A DNA stretch of 64,000 bases, from NCBI RefSeq assembly GCF_000149955.1, contig NC_030989.1:1100552-1164551 (forward strand). Direction: 5' to 3'. Below are positions 58,773-64,000 of the stretch, one piece after another; the first letter of the stretch is position 1; each line of letters starts with the position of its first letter. The stretch comes from Fusarium oxysporum f. sp. lycopersici 4287 (Eukaryota; Ascomycota; Sordariomycetes; Hypocreales; Nectriaceae). A model generated the notes under the pieces. It did not search any database. It saw nothing but the letters and a program-made list of their open reading frames with translations, and had not been told where the DNA came from. Made by a program: the position numbers and the translations under genes.

Positions 58773-60882
58773 TCATTTCGTTGTGCCTTTTACATCTCTC
58801 TCGGCACTGATACCTTCTGGCGATGCCGCTTTAGGCCCTGTCTCTATTGCTTCGCCCTCAATATCCCGACCATCGTGATTCGAATCTCCCAACTGCATAG
58901 TAGCAGCTTGCCGAATCATAAAACCCTCATCTCTGGCTCTTGGCGCCGGCTCGTCGCATTTCTCGTCGGTTTCATTATCATCCTCAATGACTTCAACTGC
59001 AGATGTCCCCACTCGACCGTTTATAACGTTGTCGATACGTAGCCTAGGCGGACCCGAGTTGAGCCTCATACCGTTCTTAGGAGGTCCAGCTGCATATGGA
59101 GTCAGCAAAATAGCAACTCGAACACATTTCTTGCGTATACTTACAAAGCAGGAGATCGAACAGCTTGACAATAACAGGTCCCCAGACGGTAACGGCGATG
59201 ATCTATCGAGTACCATGAGATAAATGAACTGATCAGGGGAGCGATGGAAACTTACCTGGCCGTACGACCACCTGTTGGCAGCAAAACTCTCGGCATTGAT
59301 GACTTTCGTTAGAGAAATCATGTACAAGATGTTGATGACGAGATATGCGACTTCGAGGATGCGCCAGAACCATATCTTGATAAAAAGACCTCTTTTCTGC
59401 TTCCCCCAGCGCGGCCATCGACCAAGACGGTAAGATCCAATCTGAACATGTTTGGTGAGATGATGCTTGCGAAGTGTCCACGCCAGCTGATCAGCTACCA
59501 AGGCAATGATGGCAATGGTGTCGAGAATAAGAAACGTCATTTTGTACAACAAGGGATGCGGAAAGAAGCTGAAGGACTGTCCATCGATACCTTGAGTTGC
59601 GGCGCAATATGTTCGCGGACTTGGGTTGAAGCCGCACGCTTCTATCTGATTCTGGCTCTTGAACAAAGCAAACGCGTCTTTAAAATAGATCTTTTGCGAG
59701 GTTGCGACAATGGCGAGAAGATACTCCATGAAGAAGCCCAAGAATGTGTGCCAGTTACGAATGCCCTCATGATGCAGACACACTTGGACGAGAAACATTG
59801 GTAAAATGCCATTCTGGCTTACATGAAATGCAATGGCAGCGTTGACAACGATCTCACCCCAAAATGTACCCTCTTGAGAGTTGACAACAATGGCAAGAAT
59901 CGATGCAATTTGAACAGCAAAGACAAACCAGCACTGAGCCTCTTGAAATTCGACTAAGGTGGTTGCAATCGCAATGCTCGTGCGCGACAGGCCACCAGAG
60001 TCACGCCAGATCATACTCTCAATTCGAGTCAGACTGCGCTTCAGGCGGTAGGGCTTAGGTTCTGATTTGCGACGACTGGTATCTTGTGTAATAGTGACCC
60101 AGAGAGTGAAGCCTTTGAGTAGCAGATACAGGGATGCAGCGAAGCATACTTGAAGAACATACGAGATGAGAACCTGAAGCCCATGTCAGTGTCTAGAGGA
60201 CTCAACAAATGCCAATCGGACCTACTCCTGGTCCAAAGATATCTGGGTTGACCTCGGCCGGTAACTCTGGACAAAACTCGTCCAGGGCCTCGAATATCTC
60301 CTCAGGGGTGGAGGTATCATAGGAGAGGCGGTCAATTGTCCGGTTGCAAGGTTTGCTCAGACCATCGTTATCACAAGAATCTTGAGCGCAAGCGATGAGA
60401 GATCTGAGAACAGGTCGACCGTCAAACTCGGACAAAGTTCCAGATCCCATGATTGCGCTAGCATTGCGCTCAGTCTCTTGGCTGACATAGTAAGATTTCG
60501 CATCCTGAGTCCAATGCGCCGCCGCAGCCAAGGCAGCGCAATTGTAGAACGTCTCCAACGAGCTGAAGAAGAGACTGGAATTGTTGCAGGCGCGTGTGCA
60601 GTCAGTTCTACCATTGAACTGGCACCCAGAACTGAACAGAGTTATTTCCTGGTTCCCATCGAGACTCGTGGCGAAAAGCTCTTTGAAAGTGAGTCCTGAG
60701 TCAACATCATCAGAGCCAGAGCCGAGACCGGCGATGTCAAGAAACGGGAAGAAATCCGATGTTCCTTCGATGGAATCGCGAATGAGAATAGTGAGAGGTG
60801 TACTCGAGGCTGTAGATGATGGCACAGACGAGGCGAGAGCTGTGGAAGTCAATAACGATTGCAGAACGGATGCTGATGCCAT
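58773..60882 (-). CDS. polytopic membrane protein with Cys-rich extracellular domain, unknown function
   Basis: Four exons (60882-60226, 60173-59256, 59202-59145, 59089-58773) encode 649 aa with consistent phases. The N-terminal ~210 residues contain about ten Cys and several N-glycosylation sites ('CNNSS', 'CNRTI', 'ERNAS'), so they probably face the outside. About seven hydrophobic segments follow from residue 220 to ~540. A cytosolic tail of ~100 residues is rich in acidic and Pro residues. The architecture resembles fungal orphan receptor-like or transporter-like proteins, but I recognise no family. An alternative ATG at 60915 adds 11 residues. Confidence 0.7.
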
Positions 60883-61662
60883 CGCGGAGATGTCTCTTGG
60901 TGAGACGTAGTGCATCCTCCACGGACTCAATTAACAACGTCTATCCATCGTCTTTGTCTAGTCTTGTGGCTATATCACTCGATGTGCCAAAGAATCAGAA
61001 AGGAAGAGAAGATCAACAGAAGTTGGAGGAGACTGAAGATCCCATCCAATGGGTCCAGTTCGTCGCGGACTGGGATCTGGGCTCGCTACTGTAATTAGTC
61101 TATGCCGTTGTCTTGGCACGTTTCCCCAGAATGGAAGTTTAGAGAAGTTTGTTTGGTGGCTGAGATGGGCTTTGTTTTCTTGGCTCTCAAGATTAGTTAG
61201 AACAGAGATGATATTGAGCAATTCCCATCAAAATATTGAAAAGAAGTCTAGTAATTACAAGCTGACTAGACATAACAGCTTCTTTGGATCGTCTTATTGT
61301 TGATCGTGATCATATCAATTGTATGTGGAACTTGGACCAACTCATCATCTCCACCAAACATGCTTCGTCGATAGTAACAACCCTATATCCTACTCATGGG
61401 GGTTACCAGAATATTAAACAGAATTCAACAGGTAAGGATATATATAACCGTCTGAAGTTAATTAACCATAAATCTACGGATGCTTCTCTTATAATCCCGT
61501 CCTTGTCTTATCGGTTATCGGCTTAACATTATGAACCGACACCAACCGATGCACGTCATTCCTCGGCTTGCAATGCCGCCGTGTCTAAGATACCTTAATA
61601 TACAAAGCTTCAACTTCCCACCACCAATATCGACTCAACGATCACCAATTGATCTGCTCAAA
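60883..61662. promoter_or_regulatory. bidirectional promoter region, membrane protein / hydratase
   Basis: 0.78 kb separate the two divergent starts. The part near 61,280-61,530 is AT-rich. The frame of the hydratase stays open back to 61531. Confidence 0.5.
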
Positions 61663-62672
61663 ATGGCCCCTCGTCTCTCTCAACCCGTAGTGACCCTTCG
61701 TCTTCTCAGACGTTACTACTCCTCTGCCACCGAACCTCTCATCCGCGTAACGAACCTCCCCGCGCCAAACACCGGCCATATTCGTATTCTTGAGCTTAAC
61801 CGCCCGTCTGCGCGAAATGCCATTTCGAAGGCTCTTCTAGCGAACCTTCGCGCCGAGATCGATGCTGTGCATATTCAATATGGGCCCAATGGCGAAGAAC
61901 TGCCACTGCAGAAGCGTTTCGGTGGTGCAGCTGGTGTAGATGAGAAGGGTCCTACGAGAGCTGTTGTGCTGGCTAGTGCTGTTGATACATCGTTTTGCGC
62001 TGGCGCGGACCTCAAGGAGCGTAAGGGGATGAGTCAGGGAGAGTCGGTATTCCCTATATCAAATAGTAATGTGCTGTACTAACCATCGGGCACAGAACTG
62101 CTGAATTTCTTACAAATCTCCGCAACACCCTCACATCTCTATCCAACCTCCCCATTCCTACCATCTCGGCCATCTCCTCAGTCGCACTAGGCGGCGGTCT
62201 TGAGCTCGCTCTCTCCACACACTTTCGCGTTCTCAGTTCCAATGCAACAGTCGGTCTTCCTGAAACCCGTCTAGGCATCATCCCCGGCGCCGGCGGCACC
62301 CACCGTCTTCCCGCTCTTATCGGCCTCTCCCGCGCCCGCGATCTGATCCTGACCGGCCGTCGTGTTGGAGCTCCTGAGGCATACTTTCTAGGTATTGCTG
62401 ATCGCCTTGTTGAGATTGTGCCTGAGGATGAGCGTGATGGCTCAGATGTTCTTGGCGAGGCCAGAAAAGCAGCGTTGAGTGAAGCTGTGAGACTTGCGCA
62501 GGAGATTTGCGAAGGAGGACCGATCGGTGTAAGGGCTGCGCTTCAGGCTGTTGCCTGGGCAAGGGAAGAAGTTGAGAACAAGATGTATGAGCGAGTCGTC
62601 AATACCGAGGATAGAAACGAAGCTCTCAAGGCTTTCCAGGAGAAGAGGAAGCCTATTTTCACTGGCCGATAA
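61663..62672 (+). CDS. enoyl-CoA hydratase/isomerase family enzyme, probable mitochondrial methylglutaconyl-CoA hydratase
   Basis: Two exons, 61663-62042 and 62096-62672, encode 318 aa. The intron has a perfect TACTAAC branch site and CACAG acceptor, but an unusual GTCGGT donor; this is the only joint that keeps the family frame ('SQGE|TAEFLTNLR'). The N-terminus is a basic presequence. The crotonase core shows 'RNAISKALL', the oxyanion-hole motif 'FCAGADLKER', 'SVALGGGLELAL' and the catalytic block 'GLPETRLGIIPGAGGTHRLP'. Closest in pattern is AUH-type 3-methylglutaconyl-CoA hydratase of leucine breakdown. ATG 61663 (AAAATGGC) is preferred over 61531. Confidence 0.87.
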
Positions 62673-62985
62673 GGCATATTGAAGAGCTTGAGAGTCAATA
62701 TCAAAACACGAGCAATGTGGGCAGTATGAGTTCGTATGAACAGTTGACAAATCGGCCATTAGAAACAGATGGAGCCAACTCCAAGTTTTCTTTTTGCAAC
62801 TCATGGAACAGTATACAACGCCGTGTCTGCTATTCTTTCTGTATCTATCTGATCCTCTGGGTATGCCATCACCAAAGAAATCCCACCCCAAAAACCTGTT
62901 AGTTGCATGAACTCCGTTGAATGGTTCTTTGGCTCAATCGCGGGTTTATCCCTTTCTACTACCTCTATCCTTCTCACACCATGAA
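62673..62985. other. intergenic, tail-to-tail
   Basis: This short spacer lies between the hydratase stop and the end of the open frame on the other strand. Nothing else is visible. Confidence 0.4.
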
Positions 62986-63546
62986 TTACAATTTCTTTGT
63001 CTCTTCGTCCTCGGTAGCCTTCTTAAGCTTTTCCCTGAGCTTTGCTGCTTCGATAATGTGATGTTCTATGCTGCGGGGCCCACGGTGCCGCCTGGCGTCA
63101 GCCAGAGGATTTGTCCGAGGTTTCACCTTCAACTTAATCCGTTTCTTAACCGCTCTGATAGCGCGATCGGGGTTTTCAAGCTCAGATCTTTTGCACTTTT
63201 GAGCTATTGTGTCACAGTCCTCAGGGGTGAATTTTACATGTATCACAGGTTCTGTTTCGGGGTCATCCAGAGATTGCTTCTCAGAGACATGGGGCAATTT
63301 TGGGGGCTCTGATGTCCGATCATCATTCTTGACAAGCATCGGTCGTTTTGTGGGTGATGTCGGAGCCTCATACACATCCGCTTCTGTTGAAGCACTAGCA
63401 TCATCTTCGTCTGACAAAGAAGATCGTTTAGCTGGGTTTTGAGCGCTTTGGATTCCAGAGGCCACCGCCGCGTTCGTTTTAGCTGGGGATGGCTGTTTGG
63501 ACTGAACAGACGCTTGACCTTTTCTAGCCGACAATCGAGGAGGTTC
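62986..63546 (-). other. open frame continuing the Ubp2-like gene after one TAG
   Basis: Right after the TAG at 63549-63547 the same frame stays open for 186 codons to TAA 62988-62986. The first four codons read E-P-P-R, and no ATG occurs until 63339 (leaving 117 aa). The content looks coding: a Ser/Pro-rich linker, an acidic patch, then a basic helical segment ('RAVKKRIKLKVKPR') and a charged helix ending in KKL. I recognise no domain. It could be a readthrough extension, a former C-terminus cut by a new stop, or a separate gene beginning at 63339 or through an unseen exon. Confidence 0.6.
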
Positions 63547-64000
63547 CTAGTCACTGTTTTGCTCCGAGTATGCGGGCGGAAGCTCCTGAGGAGACTCTGA
63601 GGTCTTTAGCGGTTCGCTGTTGGTGACCGTGATATCTCCATCGGCGTCAAGATTTTCGAACGAGGTATCTGATGGTGGTGCTGGTCTTCGACGCCGAGGT
63701 ACGTCGACGTAAGTCTCTTTGTCTTCATCGCGGACGTAGCAAAGAAAGTATGGCTCTCCACTGGTGCTCAATGTGTTCAAAACTTCATCCGTGCTGCGTT
63801 TGACCTCGACGTTGGAATCATTGTATTTGCGCCAAACATCCTGTTCAAAATCGTAAATCCATACCCAATAGTGACCAGACATCAGCTGGCCACGATGGCA
63901 TATGACTGCATGGAGCCGATATGGATTGCTCTTCAACTTGGAGTAGTAGTTTTCCAGGGCTTCCTCCTTGTCTCTGAGCTCGGAATCCATCTTCTCCCGA
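63547..64000 (-). CDS. UBP2: ubiquitin carboxyl-terminal hydrolase, Ubp2-like, C-terminal part (partial)
   Basis: The frame is open to the window edge (64000), so the start lies outside. The visible ~150 codons hold the last part of a USP catalytic domain. The His box 'SGHYWVWIYDFEQDVWRKYND' supplies the catalytic His and the following Asn/Asp region, and 'PYFLCYVRDEDK' closes the fold. This arrangement, with YRLHAVICHRG just before, resembles yeast Ubp2 and human USP25/28. Ubp2 trims K63-linked chains with Rsp5. An acidic Pro-rich tail follows and ends at TAG 63549-63547. Confidence 0.85.
   Translation of the reverse strand, partial: REKMDSELRDKEEALENYYSKLKSNPYRLHAVICHRGQLMSGHYWVWIYDFEQDVWRKYNDSNVEVKRSTDEVLNTLSTSGEPYFLCYVRDEDKETYVDVPRRRRPAPPSDTSFENLDADGDITVTNSEPLKTSESPQELPPAYSEQNSD

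Noticed and set aside
62986..62994. C-terminal KKL after the TAG as a peroxisomal signal made by readthrough
   Set aside because: KKL is not a canonical PTS1 (S/A/C-K/R/H-L/M), and the stop context is not the known TGA-CTA readthrough motif in frame.
1..64000. transposons, CRISPR arrays, integrated viruses, rRNA genes
   Set aside because: No transposase, reverse transcriptase, capsid or integrase-like frames, no regularly spaced repeats and no rRNA-like sequence were seen by eye.

Overview
The window looks like nuclear chromosomal DNA of a filamentous ascomycete, most likely a sordariomycete of the Hypocreales / Fusarium type. This placement is an inference from gene content and gene style. 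Introns are short, mostly 45-75 nt, with GTAAGT/GTATGT-like donors and CTRAC-like branch points. Promoters and leaders are pyrimidine-rich. The window also holds a HET-domain gene relic, a tRNA-Ala with an intron, and fungal families such as Cwh43, an APC1/BimE-type subunit, DUF6594 and GPR1/FUN34/YaaH. It is not bacterial: there are no operons, CRISPR arrays, insertion sequences or ribosome binding sites.

Layout. 1-987: 3' end of DNA polymerase epsilon (POL2). About 1223-2711: a frameshifted HET-domain pseudogene. 4100-6618: a predicted C2H2 zinc-finger protein fused to a GDSGAG serine-protease-like domain. 6619-8632 (minus): CUE-domain ribosome-rescue factor Cue3/ASCC2. 9350-11418 (minus): CCCH plus FG-repeat nucleoporin (Nup42/Amo1 type). 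12292-14045 (minus): a cytochrome P450. 15749-19061 (minus): CWH43, divergent from UTP6 (19549-20793). 20794-25968: about 5.2 kb with no convincing gene. 25969-29172: SWI1 (ARID). 29584-30151 (minus): mitochondrial ribosomal protein mL49, divergent from eIF3e (30611-31992). 32606-38532 (minus): APC1, divergent from VPS41 (39024-43249). 43619-44526 (minus): a Ser/Thr/Pro-rich GPI-type protein. 46337-46429 (minus): intron-containing tRNA-Ala(AGC). 46747-48220 (minus): DUF6594 membrane protein. 49512-51365: mitochondrial GatB/Pet112. 51676-52626: single-pass membrane protein. 53209-54129 (minus): J-domain protein. 56151-57024: acetate-transporter family protein. 57476-57913 (minus): LEA-like, probably mitochondrial protein. 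58773-60882 (minus): polytopic membrane protein of unknown function. 61663-62672: enoyl-CoA hydratase/isomerase family enzyme. 63547-64000 (minus): C-terminal end of a Ubp2-like deubiquitinase, followed in frame, after one TAG, by about 186 more open codons.

Most genes are housekeeping genes: replication, chromatin, ribosome biogenesis, translation and its quality control, cell cycle, vacuolar fusion and mitochondrial translation. They do not form one pathway. Three divergent pairs (CWH43/UTP6, mL49/eIF3e, APC1/VPS41) are separated by only about 460-490 bp and probably share promoter regions. Exon structures were worked out by hand from reading frame, splice consensus and protein continuity. 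The least secure points are the C2H2-protease junction, some start codons, and the status of the open frame after the Ubp2-like stop. I found no secondary-metabolite cluster, transposon or new defence system. The observations most worth checking are the in-frame TAG near 63,548, the zinc-finger/protease fusion, the decayed HET gene and the long gene-poor stretch before SWI1.
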